The notes beneath the pieces were generated by a model that worked only from the letters and a program-made list of their open reading frames with translations, was not told where the DNA came from and did no database searches. A stretch of DNA of 64,000 nt. Origin: an uncultured bacterium (GTDB taxonomy: Bacteria > Cyanobacteriota > Vampirovibrionia > Gastranaerophilales > Gastranaerophilaceae). Of the stretch, positions 26,340 to 35,378 are shown in pieces. The stretch lies in contig CATLLJ010000003.1 of NCBI GenBank assembly GCA_950022495.1, positions 76,277 through 140,276 on the forward strand. The letters run 5' to 3'. A program made the position numbers and the translations under genes. Position 1 is the stretch's first letter; every line of letters begins with the position of its first letter.

Positions 26340-28022
26340 TTATCTTTTTTGATATAGCAGGAAGGAATAATTATCCTTTGTGAATGAGCCAAGATAATTA
26401 AAGTCCATATCCAGCATTATTCGTGTGTCGCAAAGATGTTTTTTGAATAATGCATCAAGGAAGTTTAAACTGATTTTTTGAGCATCAGGATATTCTTTTC
26501 TTAGTTGTTCAATTGTCACCAGTGAACCTGCGTCTGTTCCATACATTGCAAGAAGTACATATCTTCCTGTTGGTACTGTATTATTCACGTTTTCGATAAA
26601 ATAGTTAAAGAAGGCATCTGAAAATACTTTATTTGAAACTATTTCTTCATATAATACCTCATTTTTATCCTGTGTAAGCATTCTTTTTTGATGCTTTTTA
26701 TCATAAAATTTCGGGTTATATGGATTTCTTGCTTCTTTATGGAAATCAAACGGAAATACTCTTGCTGCTGACAATTCTCTAAAGTAGTACGGTGCATCTG
26801 CCCCAAACGGCATTATAACTATATCATCTGAATTAAGATTTAGTCTGTCAGCTTCAAGTTTTACAGTTTTAAAAGATGTTGTTTTCATAACTTTAAAGTT
26901 GCCGGCATGGTAGTATGTGAAAATTGATGAGGCAATAATAAACAAACTTAAAAAGATTTTACAATGTTTTTCTGATAGTTTATTGAATAGCCCCATTATT
27001 GATAGAATAAATACTGGCGGTAAAATGTATAGAATATATCTTACGGTGAATACACTTACTCTGAATAATGAAAATATAACAGATAATACAAATATAGATA
27101 TAAACACATTGTAAAGCATTTGTGTAAATTTGTTGTCTGTTTTTCGGCCTTGAACAAACCCGTAAACAAAGTATACGCACGGCACAATTACCAGAATTGC
27201 AAATATAAGGGTTATTTGATAAGGTTCTAATGACGGCCAGTAGATATTGTCAGTCACTGTTGCTCCAAAGAAGTTTCTAATAACATCTACAATTTGGAAG
27301 AATTCCAAATCCCCTTCGTGTGCAATAACAAAAATACTTCTCATTTTTGCGTAATATGAAATTAGTATAATATAAGGAATTAATCCTGCAAGTTCAAATA
27401 TTTCACCTTTAAGATATTTGTTTAAGCGTTCTTTTTTATATGTGTTTAAGTATATAGTGTAGAAGGTAAATAAGGTTATGTTATAGAATATTCCGCCAAC
27501 AAGAGTGTATGGAATTAATAGATTTGTGATTATAAGTTTTACAAGTGATTTGGTATCTTCCTTTTGTTCAAAATCTATAAGATAATTTAATGATAATAAA
27601 ACCAGAAAAACTGCTATCGGATACATTCTTATTTCGCACGAAAATATTACCAATAAAGGGCTTGCTGCTGCTATTGCCGCTGCAAAAAAAGCTTGAGTTT
27701 TTGATGTGATTTTATTTGCGGTTATATAAACCAGCGGAACTGATAAAATGCTAAAAACTAATGATAAAGTTCGCATAGCAGTTTCGGTTTGACCAAAGAG
27801 TTTTATCCATAAATGTAATAAGAAAAAGTATATTGGTGTATGCTGCAAATCAAGTGTGAGAAGATTGTGCATAATTCCGGCAGGAAATGCTTGTTTTGCT
27901 GTAAACCATGAACAAGCTTCATCATACCAGATATCTGTGTGCAGGTATAATACTCTTAATGTTACAGCCAATACTATTATTAATGTAAAAAATAATATAT
28001 TTAATATTTTTTTCTTATCCAT
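26340..28022 (-). CDS. GT39/ArnT-like membrane glycosyltransferase
   Basis: A 560-residue polytopic protein. The first periplasmic loop holds LHTDIWYDEACSWF (the DE pair is the metal/catalytic site of GT-C enzymes), followed by LDLQHTPIYFFLLHLW and RTLSLVFSILSVPLVY. About ten membrane helices and a soluble C-terminal domain from residue ~390 follow. Such enzymes move sugars from lipid carriers to protein, lipid A or polysaccharide in the periplasm. Substrate not readable. No partner gene is adjacent. Confidence 0.78.
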   Translation of the reverse strand: MDKKKILNILFFTLIIVLAVTLRVLYLHTDIWYDEACSWFTAKQAFPAGIMHNLLTLDLQHTPIYFFLLHLWIKLFGQTETAMRTLSLVFSILSVPLVYITANKITSKTQAFFAAAIAAASPLLVIFSCEIRMYPIAVFLVLLSLNYLIDFEQKEDTKSLVKLIITNLLIPYTLVGGIFYNITLFTFYTIYLNTYKKERLNKYLKGEIFELAGLIPYIILISYYAKMRSIFVIAHEGDLEFFQIVDVIRNFFGATVTDNIYWPSLEPYQITLIFAILVIVPCVYFVYGFVQGRKTDNKFTQMLYNVFISIFVLSVIFSLFRVSVFTVRYILYILPPVFILSIMGLFNKLSEKHCKIFLSLFIIASSIFTYYHAGNFKVMKTTSFKTVKLEADRLNLNSDDIVIMPFGADAPYYFRELSAARVFPFDFHKEARNPYNPKFYDKKHQKRMLTQDKNEVLYEEIVSNKVFSDAFFNYFIENVNNTVPTGRYVLLAMYGTDAGSLVTIEQLRKEYPDAQKISLNFLDALFKKHLCDTRIMLDMDFNYLGSFTKDNYSFLLYQKR

Positions 28023-28049
28023 ATTTCTCTCCGTTTTTTTATGATGTTA

Positions 28050-29831
28050 TCATAAAGTATTTTTTATGTATTGTATTTCTTCTTTTCTTAAATTAAATAT
28101 TTTATATATTAGTTTGTCTATTTTGTTTATTGCTTCGCTGTTTTCTTTTATTAAAATTCTATCAATAGAGTTTTCTAGCTCATTTTTAGTTTCGGATGAT
28201 AGTATAGGAAAAGGCAGCTGCAAGAGATTGCCTTTTAGAACTTTTAGTTCATTGAATTTTTTAGTATAAATGTATTGAAATAATTCAGAATTAAGAAAAG
28301 CTAAAACTGTTTTTATGGAATGAGTTTTTACTTCCGGTATTAGAATATTTGCACTGTTCAGAACCAGACTTTGTTTATCGTCATAAGCAAAAACCAGTTT
28401 TTTTGATATGAATTTGTAGATTAACTTTTCTTTTGCCCGATATAGGCTATCAGGAGCAGTCTGCTGAAATTCTTGTCTGTTGAACGTTATAAATTTATTT
28501 GAGGCTTGGAGTTTATATTTCAAAACCTCTTTCCCTGTGTATATTTTTTCTTTGGTATCGTCGGGATGTTCAGAAATATGTTTTTTGTTGTTTCCTGTAA
28601 CTATTCCAAGCCCCCATTGTGAATTCTGCAAAGTCAGGTGAGGAATTGAATATATTTTTCTAAAGAGTTCAACATCAAAGTCCGAAATTGCAGAAAAATT
28701 AAAGTTTTTATTTGCGAGATATGCTGCTTGTTTAATTTCGCATTTGTTATCATTATTTACGATTGAAATAATATTTTGACCGTCAGGCGTATGAGATTTT
28801 TTTAAGTTTAACAATATAACATCAGACAGCACACCTGTGAATATTTTTCCACAATTTTTGATTTGAATTATTTCAAAATTATTAAGAATAAATTCTCTGA
28901 CATCTTTGTGTGTTGTTACATTTAATATGGATTCAGGCAGAATAAATATGCAATTGCCATTTTGTTGCAGTAATTTTTGAGATTTAATGATGAAGTATGA
29001 AAAAGATTCTCCTGAAAATATTTCAGGATATAATTTTTTGTATTCACTTTCTGTCATTGAACCCCAGGGCGGGTTGGTTGCAATTATATCAAAATCTTCA
29101 TTTTTTAGTATTTGAGTATCCTTTAGTACATCAATATTATAGATTTGCGGTTTAAATATAATGTTTTTAAATTTTATAATAAGGTTAATTTTAGCGATAA
29201 AACAAGCTGTTTTATCAATATCGCATCCAAAAATATTTTTGGGAGTTTCAAATTTTTCTGAAACCTTTAATAAAAAACTCCCTGTCCCGCAGCAAGGGTC
29301 TAAATATTTCATATCCGGGTGTATATTTTGTGTTATAGATTTAATAATTCGTTCCGGTGTATAATAAGACCCCTGCTTGTTTTTACTCCCTTCCTGTAGT
29401 AAAGATTGGTATACTATCCCTAAAAAGTCTTTTTCATCAGATGGTAGTTTGAATTTCAATAAATCTTTTTGTAATTTTATGTTTTCAAAACTGTTGTCTA
29501 ATATTTCAGCTAAGTATGGATTGTCGCATTTTATTTTTAAATTTTTAATACTTAACAATTTATTAGTTTTAAGCAAGTTTACAGCCAGGCTGTATATTGC
29601 AGTTTCAATGTCGTATTTTTTTTCTTGGATGCAATCAATAATTTCAGATAGTATTTTAATGTTTTTTTTATTTATAAAATATTCGGTAGGAATAATGTTT
29701 TTTGTAGAAAGCCGTTTATTTGCCCGTTTCGTCAATCGTTCTTCTAGTGCAGATTCAGACACATTTAATCTACTCCAATTATTAATAGTTGCAGCAGATA
29801 TTATTTCATCTTTCTTCATTATTGACCCCAT
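28050..29831 (-). CDS. N6-adenine DNA methyltransferase (Eco57I-like, no visible nuclease)
   Basis: A 593-residue protein. The SAM motif I is YLDPCCGTGSFLLKV near residue 180, the catalytic motif IV is NPPWG near residue 255, and the preceding GSYYTPERIIKSI is the entry common to type I/IIG methylases. The N-terminal 150 residues are helical, and the C-terminal 200 probably form the target-recognition domain. No PD-ExK or other nuclease motif is evident, and no restriction gene is adjacent, so it looks like an orphan methylase. The ATG at 29819 (MKKDEI) is an alternative start. Confidence 0.8.
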   Translation of the reverse strand: MGSIMKKDEIISAATINNWSRLNVSESALEERLTKRANKRLSTKNIIPTEYFINKKNIKILSEIIDCIQEKKYDIETAIYSLAVNLLKTNKLLSIKNLKIKCDNPYLAEILDNSFENIKLQKDLLKFKLPSDEKDFLGIVYQSLLQEGSKNKQGSYYTPERIIKSITQNIHPDMKYLDPCCGTGSFLLKVSEKFETPKNIFGCDIDKTACFIAKINLIIKFKNIIFKPQIYNIDVLKDTQILKNEDFDIIATNPPWGSMTESEYKKLYPEIFSGESFSYFIIKSQKLLQQNGNCIFILPESILNVTTHKDVREFILNNFEIIQIKNCGKIFTGVLSDVILLNLKKSHTPDGQNIISIVNNDNKCEIKQAAYLANKNFNFSAISDFDVELFRKIYSIPHLTLQNSQWGLGIVTGNNKKHISEHPDDTKEKIYTGKEVLKYKLQASNKFITFNRQEFQQTAPDSLYRAKEKLIYKFISKKLVFAYDDKQSLVLNSANILIPEVKTHSIKTVLAFLNSELFQYIYTKKFNELKVLKGNLLQLPFPILSSETKNELENSIDRILIKENSEAINKIDKLIYKIFNLRKEEIQYIKNTL

Positions 29832-29862
29832 AAATATATTTTACCAGAAACAGAAGAGATTG

Positions 29863-30381
29863 TTATTTACAGCATTGACTGCAGCAGTGTGAATTATCAA
29901 AATTATTTTTGTTATTTATGCAGTTTGAACATTTGTCCGGCATTTTTTTGTGATTGGAAAAGTATTTATAACTTTTTATCCATTTTGGTTCTTTGCAAGA
30001 GCAGGTATCAATAAATGTAAGAAAATTTACAAATTTATCCAAAACATCTTCCGTCATTGAGTATTCTATTTGTTTTGCACTTAAATCAATTTTGTCATCA
30101 TCAATTAATAATACTTGTTGTAAAAATTTAGAAATTATTGTGTGTCTTTTTAATTTTTCTTCAGCCTGTTCTTTACCTTTTGAAGTAAGTGTTATAATAC
30201 CATAAGGTTCATAATTTATAAATTTCTTTGCTGCTAGAGTTTTTACAGCTTCAGATGTTGAGGGTCCCCCTATATTTAAGTATTTTGAAACATCTTTTAC
30301 TCTTGCTGCTTGATTTGTTTTCACAATTTCGTATATTGCTAATAAGTATTTTTCAAGACTTTCAGTTAGTTCGTTTTTCAT
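29863..30381 (-). CDS. DtxR/MntR-family metal regulator with Cys-rich tail
   Basis: A 172-residue protein. The N-terminal winged helix (ESLEKYLLAIYEIVKTNQAA, GGPSTSEAVKTLAAKKFI) and metal/dimer domain (RHTIISKFLQQVL, then EYSMTEDVLDKFVNFL) match DtxR. The C-terminal ~50 residues are unusual: nine or so Cys in CSCKEPKW, CSNC and HCCSQCCK. That tail could bind iron, zinc or a cluster. Known members sense Fe or Mn; the target gene is not apparent. Confidence 0.75.
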   Translation of the reverse strand: MKNELTESLEKYLLAIYEIVKTNQAARVKDVSKYLNIGGPSTSEAVKTLAAKKFINYEPYGIITLTSKGKEQAEEKLKRHTIISKFLQQVLLIDDDKIDLSAKQIEYSMTEDVLDKFVNFLTFIDTCSCKEPKWIKSYKYFSNHKKMPDKCSNCINNKNNFDNSHCCSQCCK

Positions 30382-30522
30382 TATTAATTATCCTTTAAAT
30401 ATTTTATATCATAAAAATAAAATTTATTAATTCTTGAAAATTTAAATTGTTTGTGGTCTTTATATAATAGTATGTTTAGGTATACCGAAAAATATTTTAT
30501 ATAGAAAAAGAAAGGCGTTCAA

Positions 30523-31593
30523 ATGAAAAAAGTTTTAGTTGGATTATCCGGAGGCGTGGATTCTTCCGTTGCAGCGTTATTATTAAAAAAACAAGGATAT
30601 GATGTAATTGGTGCAACAATGTCTATCTGGGGTAAAGACGGCATGGCTTTAAAAACCGGTCATAAGAATGCATGTTATGGTCCTGATGAGGTTGAAGATA
30701 TCGAATCTGCCAGAAAATTTGCAGAAAGTATTGGTATTCCTTATTTTGTGTTTAATTGTGTTGAACAATACGAAGAAATTGTTTTGAAAAATTTTAAATC
30801 AGAATATTTGATAGGCAGAACTCCAAATCCTTGTATATGGTGTAATGCACTTGTAAAATTTGGAGTTTTACCTGAACTTGCAAAACTTAATGGTATACAT
30901 TTTGATTATTTTGCGACAGGTCACTATGCAAGAATTGAAAAGAATAATAATCGCTATAGTTTAAAATGCGGTATTGATGTAAAAAAAGATCAATCTTATT
31001 TTTTATATAGATTAAAGCAGGAACAGCTTTCTAAAATTATTTTCCCATTGGGTAGTTATACCAAAATGCAAATTAGAAACATTGCAAAAGAGAATGGGCT
31101 GATGGTTGCCGAAAAGCCTGACAGCCAGGATTTTTATGATGGTGATTATAATGAACTTCTAAATGTCTCAAACAAAGAAGGTAATATTGTTGATTGTTCA
31201 GGTAACATCTTAGGTAAGCATAATGGTATTTGGAATTATACAATAGGTCAGAGAAAAGGTCTTGGAATTTCTTCAACTGTGCCTTTATATGTTTTAGAGT
31301 TAAGAAAAGATACAAATGAAGTCGTTCTTGGGCCTCTGGATAAAACTTTTAAAAAATCATTGAGAGCTGTTAATATTAATTGGATAGGTATTTCAGAGTT
31401 GGAAAGGGAACGTAAATGTTATGCAAAAATTCGTTCAACACAAAAACCGGTTCCAGTAAAAATAATTCCGGAAGGTAAAAATGTTAAAGTATTATTTGAG
31501 GATTTGCAAAAATCTATTGCGATGGGACAATCCGTTGTTTTTTATGATGGTGACACTGTTTTAGGCGGCGGAATAATTGACGAAGTTGAATAA
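30523..31593 (+). CDS. MnmA-like tRNA 2-thiouridylase paralogue lacking one catalytic Cys
   Basis: A 356-residue MnmA-family protein. The PP-loop is SGGVDSSVAALLL near residue 10, and the first catalytic-Cys motif GRTPNPCIWCN is present. The second, normally DSQDICF, reads PDSQDFYDGDY, so the second Cys is missing. The remainder (YTIGQRKGLGI and the C-terminal beta barrel) is typical. A canonical MnmA is encoded at 56626-57681, so this copy may act on another substrate or by another sulfur route. AAAGGCG precedes the ATG. Confidence 0.7.
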   Translation: MKKVLVGLSGGVDSSVAALLLKKQGYDVIGATMSIWGKDGMALKTGHKNACYGPDEVEDIESARKFAESIGIPYFVFNCVEQYEEIVLKNFKSEYLIGRTPNPCIWCNALVKFGVLPELAKLNGIHFDYFATGHYARIEKNNNRYSLKCGIDVKKDQSYFLYRLKQEQLSKIIFPLGSYTKMQIRNIAKENGLMVAEKPDSQDFYDGDYNELLNVSNKEGNIVDCSGNILGKHNGIWNYTIGQRKGLGISSTVPLYVLELRKDTNEVVLGPLDKTFKKSLRAVNINWIGISELERERKCYAKIRSTQKPVPVKIIPEGKNVKVLFEDLQKSIAMGQSVVFYDGDTVLGGGIIDEVE

Positions 31594-31716
31594 AAAACTA
31601 GTTCTACTGGTCATGTAAATATACCCGATTAGTTAATTGTATAGACGAACTATTTATTATACTCTATTACACAAATAATAGTAAATCGTGTAATAACGAG
31701 ATAGTGAGGATTCATA

Positions 31717-33084
31717 ATGTTTGATGCTGCACATTCCAAAGAATCAAATTCTTCGGATATCGGATATATGGATAAAAAGGCTAAACGACGGTATTTTGAT
31801 TTTAAAGACGAAAAGTCTGATGATACTAATCAAGATAAAAGTGTCCAACATAACTTGTCTCTTCCTGAGCTTTTTTCTTTAAAAAAATTAAATTCTGATG
31901 AGAATAAATTTACACAGCCTCTAGCATTTCATGATTTTTTACCGTTTAATTTTATTAATTTCTTTTTATCATTCACAGGTTCTCTTAAAAGTATAGATGA
32001 TTTAAAATTTGAGAATAAACAAATTACGACATTGTTGGAATATCTTCCAATGATTGTTTATATGAAAGATAAAAATAGAAATTTTGTAACCGGCTCCAAG
32101 CATTCCAGACAATTTGTAAATGAAGGAATTGATCCTTATACTGATAATATAAAACTGGATATGTCTCTGGCTGAAGAATCAATAAAATTAGATGATTTAT
32201 ATGTTCTGCAAAATAAAAAATTGCTTGTGAAAGAAAAATCAATAATGGATAATTCTGGGAAACTTCACTGGTATAAGGTTTTTAAAGCTCCAATATTAAC
32301 CCATTCAAATACGGTACAAGGTTTGATTACTATAGTTCAGAATATTGATACTGAAAAAAATATAGATGCACAAAAAGAATTATATTTAGCGACATTAACT
32401 CACGATTTGAAAAATCCGATTCAGGCACAATTAAGTTCCTTAAAACTATTTGAAAGCGGATTATTTGGTCCTTTAAATAAGGAGCAGTCAGATATACTTA
32501 GAATTATTATTGAATCAGCCTCTTTTATGCAGGATATGTTATACTCACTCTTAGAAACTTATAAATATGATAATGGATACATTCATTTATCTGAAGAGAG
32601 TTTTCATATAGACGGGCTTCTTGAAACCTGTATAAATGAGAGTGGTGCTCTGGCTAGAGATAAAGAGATTAAAATATTGTATTCTTCAAAACTAAAAGAT
32701 AATGAAAAATTTTTATGTGTTGATAAGTGCCAATTTAGAAGAGTTGTTACAAATTTTTTGAATAATTCTATAAATTATGCCTTCAAACGTACGACAATAG
32801 AAATTTGTACATATATTGAAAATGAAAAATTTATATTTACTATTAAAAATTGCAGTCCAAAAATACCTGAAGATTTAAAAGAACATATTTTTGATAAATA
32901 TGTATCTTCTGACAAAATAGGCAGCGGCGGAATCGGGCTGGGGCTGTATTTCTGTAAGAAATTTATTGAAGTTTATAAGGGTAATATTTACGTAGATTCA
33001 GACGAAGAAAATACACAATTTACATTTGAAATCCCGTTAAAAAGTGGTGCAAATTGTTTAGACACTGATAAGATTGTCTTGTAA
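31717..33084 (+). CDS. Cytoplasmic PAS-type sensor histidine kinase
   Basis: A 455-residue protein. A charged N-terminus is followed by a PAS-like region (LLEYLPMIVYMKDKNRNF, residues ~105-215). The HisKA H-box is TLTHDLKNPIQAQ near residue 229. The ATPase domain has the N-box NFLNNSINYAF and G-box SGGIGLGLYFCKKF. No membrane segment is evident, so it senses an internal signal. No response regulator is adjacent. It converges on murG. Confidence 0.88.
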   Translation: MFDAAHSKESNSSDIGYMDKKAKRRYFDFKDEKSDDTNQDKSVQHNLSLPELFSLKKLNSDENKFTQPLAFHDFLPFNFINFFLSFTGSLKSIDDLKFENKQITTLLEYLPMIVYMKDKNRNFVTGSKHSRQFVNEGIDPYTDNIKLDMSLAEESIKLDDLYVLQNKKLLVKEKSIMDNSGKLHWYKVFKAPILTHSNTVQGLITIVQNIDTEKNIDAQKELYLATLTHDLKNPIQAQLSSLKLFESGLFGPLNKEQSDILRIIIESASFMQDMLYSLLETYKYDNGYIHLSEESFHIDGLLETCINESGALARDKEIKILYSSKLKDNEKFLCVDKCQFRRVVTNFLNNSINYAFKRTTIEICTYIENEKFIFTIKNCSPKIPEDLKEHIFDKYVSSDKIGSGGIGLGLYFCKKFIEVYKGNIYVDSDEENTQFTFEIPLKSGANCLDTDKIVL

Positions 33085-33085
33085 A

Positions 33086-34186
33086 TTATTGTAATTGCTC
33101 TATTATTTTATTTACGCCGTCAAATTTTGCCAGACTGGCTGATGCTTTTGAGATACTTTCTAATTTGTCCTTATTATTGACAAGTTTGTTAATCAGACTA
33201 AGCAGCGTTTCTTTGTTGGTATCTGAATCTTCAAGATATAATCCTGCTCCGTTGTCAACCATAAATTGTGCATTTTTTCTTTGATGATCGGCGGCTGCGT
33301 ATGGATATGGTATAAAAATTGGAGCAATAGAGCTTGCACAAAGTTCTGATATACTTAAAGAACCTGCTCTAGATACTGCAATATCTGATGCTTTTAAAAC
33401 TGTTACCATATCATCAAAATATGGTGCAATATGTAAATTACTATCGTTTTTGTAATCCGGATAAATTTCTTCTAGATTTTTTATTACATCATCAAAATTT
33501 CTCTTTCCGGTTTGGAAGATTATTTGTAAATTTAATTCTTTAGATAAAGTTTCTAAAATCTCTAGTGCTGCGGTATTTATTGTTTTTGCACCCTGAGAAC
33601 CGCCCATAATGCATAATGTTAGTTTATTTTCCAGAGTTAAATTATTTCTTGCTTTTTCTTTTGTTAAAGTGGAAAATTCTTTTCGTATAGGATTGCCGTT
33701 TGTATAACAATGGGCGTTATTTAACTTTTCTTTTGCTATGTCAAACGCAATAGAAATACTTTTTGCAAAAGGTGCAAGTTTTCTTGTTACAAGCCCAGGA
33801 TTAGCATCACAGTCGTGCATTACAAACGGAACTTTCATTGTCATACCTGCAAAAAGAGTTGGTGCTGAAACGTAACCTCCTGTTCCAAATATAACATCCG
33901 GTTTGTATTTGTTTATGTATTGACAGCATTTTATCCATGCAAATCCCATTTTTACTGTCCATTTTATAAAATCTAAACTTAGTTTTCTAGGCATTCCAGA
34001 AGAGATTACAGGTAAAAATGTATAATTTTTGTCTGCAACAATTGAAGCTTCTAAATTATTTGGATTACCTATATAAAAAATTTTTTCTGTGTCTTCTCTT
34101 TTTAATAATTCATCTGCAACTGCGATTGCCGGATAAATGTGTCCGCCGGTGCCTCCGCCGGTAATAAAATATGTTTTTTTATGCAT
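33086..34186 (-). CDS. murG: MurG, lipid II-forming GlcNAc transferase
   Basis: A 366-residue protein with GGGTGGHIYPAIAVADEL, MHDCDANPGLVTRKLAP and the donor-binding GSQGAKTIN and SRAGSLSISEL. It adds GlcNAc to lipid I at the inner membrane face. It is the last gene of the murF-mraY-murD-ftsW-murG run, overlapping ftsW by eight bases. No murC or murB follows. Confidence 0.95.
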   Translation of the reverse strand: MHKKTYFITGGGTGGHIYPAIAVADELLKREDTEKIFYIGNPNNLEASIVADKNYTFLPVISSGMPRKLSLDFIKWTVKMGFAWIKCCQYINKYKPDVIFGTGGYVSAPTLFAGMTMKVPFVMHDCDANPGLVTRKLAPFAKSISIAFDIAKEKLNNAHCYTNGNPIRKEFSTLTKEKARNNLTLENKLTLCIMGGSQGAKTINTAALEILETLSKELNLQIIFQTGKRNFDDVIKNLEEIYPDYKNDSNLHIAPYFDDMVTVLKASDIAVSRAGSLSISELCASSIAPIFIPYPYAAADHQRKNAQFMVDNGAGLYLEDSDTNKETLLSLINKLVNNKDKLESISKASASLAKFDGVNKIIEQLQ

Positions 34187-35378
34187 TTTCTGTCCTTATT
34201 CTTTTAATTCTCTGTTTTGAAATATTTAATAGAATTCCAACCATTGCTAAAGATACAATAATTGATGTTCCGCCGTAGCTTATGAATGGTAAAGTTACAC
34301 CGGTTACAGGCATGAATGAACTTGCTACAGACATATTTAGGAATGCCTGAAATCCAAAAATTATAGTTATTCCGAGTGCTAACAATTTTCCGTACATATC
34401 AGGACATCTTTTAGCAATGCGAATTCCTCTTAGTACCAGTGCTATAAATAGGCATATTATAAATAAACAGCCTAAAAATCCGAATTCTTCTGCAATGATT
34501 GCAAAAATAAAGTCGGTATGACATTCCGGTAAATATGCAAGTTTTTGAATAGAACCCCCATATCCTGTTCCAAGAACTCCGCCGGAGGCAAAAGCAATTA
34601 AAGATTGTATAATATTATAACCTTTACCTTGAGCATCACTTCCGGGATTCAGCCAGATTGTAATTCTGTCCATCTGGTATCCATGAAGAAGTTTTGGCAG
34701 CATTGTCAATATTCCTAGTCCAAGTACCCCTCCGCCTGCTGCAATAACCTGCCATGGACCTCTTGCGGCAATATAAAGTCCTAATGATGTTACCGTTAAG
34801 ATAATAGCCATACTAAGGTTTGGTTGTTTTAAAATCAGCAGTAATATTACCAGCATTGGGATGAAACAAGATGTCCAATGTTTTAAATCAGTTAAATCAA
34901 CTTTATTTTTAAATGCTGTTGCAAGCAGCATACAAAATAAAGGTTTTGCAAGTTCGGATGGCTGTAATTGCATAAAACCAAGGTTTATCCAGCGTTTAGC
35001 ACCATTGATTACAACACCGAGCGGTGTGAATTGTAATATAAAAAGTAAAACAATAACTGTCCACATGAATTTAGTGTTATATTTTTCAAGTTTTTTATAG
35101 TCAAATTTTGCTAAAAATCCCATTGCAAAAAATCCAACTCCTGCATAAACCATCTGTTTTACAAGAAATGTCGCAAGGTTTGCTCCTTCTCTCATACATT
35201 TTGGGGCTGTTGCTGAAAATATTGCTAAAAATCCGATAAATACCAGAAACATCACTATTATAAATAATGATTTATCAGGTGCAGAAAGTATTGTGTCGGA
35301 ATTGTTTTTTTTATGCCGACGTTTTTCTTTTCTTTCTTCTTCCAGTCTTTTAGGGGATTTATACTCGCGATAAGACAT
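34179..35378 (-). CDS. ftsW: FtsW/RodA-family peptidoglycan polymerase
   Basis: A 399-residue protein from the ATG at 35378: a basic, highly charged N-terminal tail (SPKRLEEERKEKRRHKKN), then about ten membrane helices with the SEDS motifs LQPSELAKPLF and GVTLPFISYGGTS. SEDS proteins polymerise lipid II, FtsW at the septum. The GGAGAGG upstream of 35378 is 12 bases away; longer starts add nothing. It overlaps murD by 20 bases. Confidence 0.92.
   Translation of the reverse strand: MSYREYKSPKRLEEERKEKRRHKKNNSDTILSAPDKSLFIIVMFLVFIGFLAIFSATAPKCMREGANLATFLVKQMVYAGVGFFAMGFLAKFDYKKLEKYNTKFMWTVIVLLFILQFTPLGVVINGAKRWINLGFMQLQPSELAKPLFCMLLATAFKNKVDLTDLKHWTSCFIPMLVILLLILKQPNLSMAIILTVTSLGLYIAARGPWQVIAAGGGVLGLGILTMLPKLLHGYQMDRITIWLNPGSDAQGKGYNIIQSLIAFASGGVLGTGYGGSIQKLAYLPECHTDFIFAIIAEEFGFLGCLFIICLFIALVLRGIRIAKRCPDMYGKLLALGITIIFGFQAFLNMSVASSFMPVTGVTLPFISYGGTSIIVSLAMVGILLNISKQRIKRIRTENA

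Noticed and set aside
31073-31315. Minus-strand frame inside the MnmA-like gene
   Set aside because: No start signals and fully inside a conserved enzyme.
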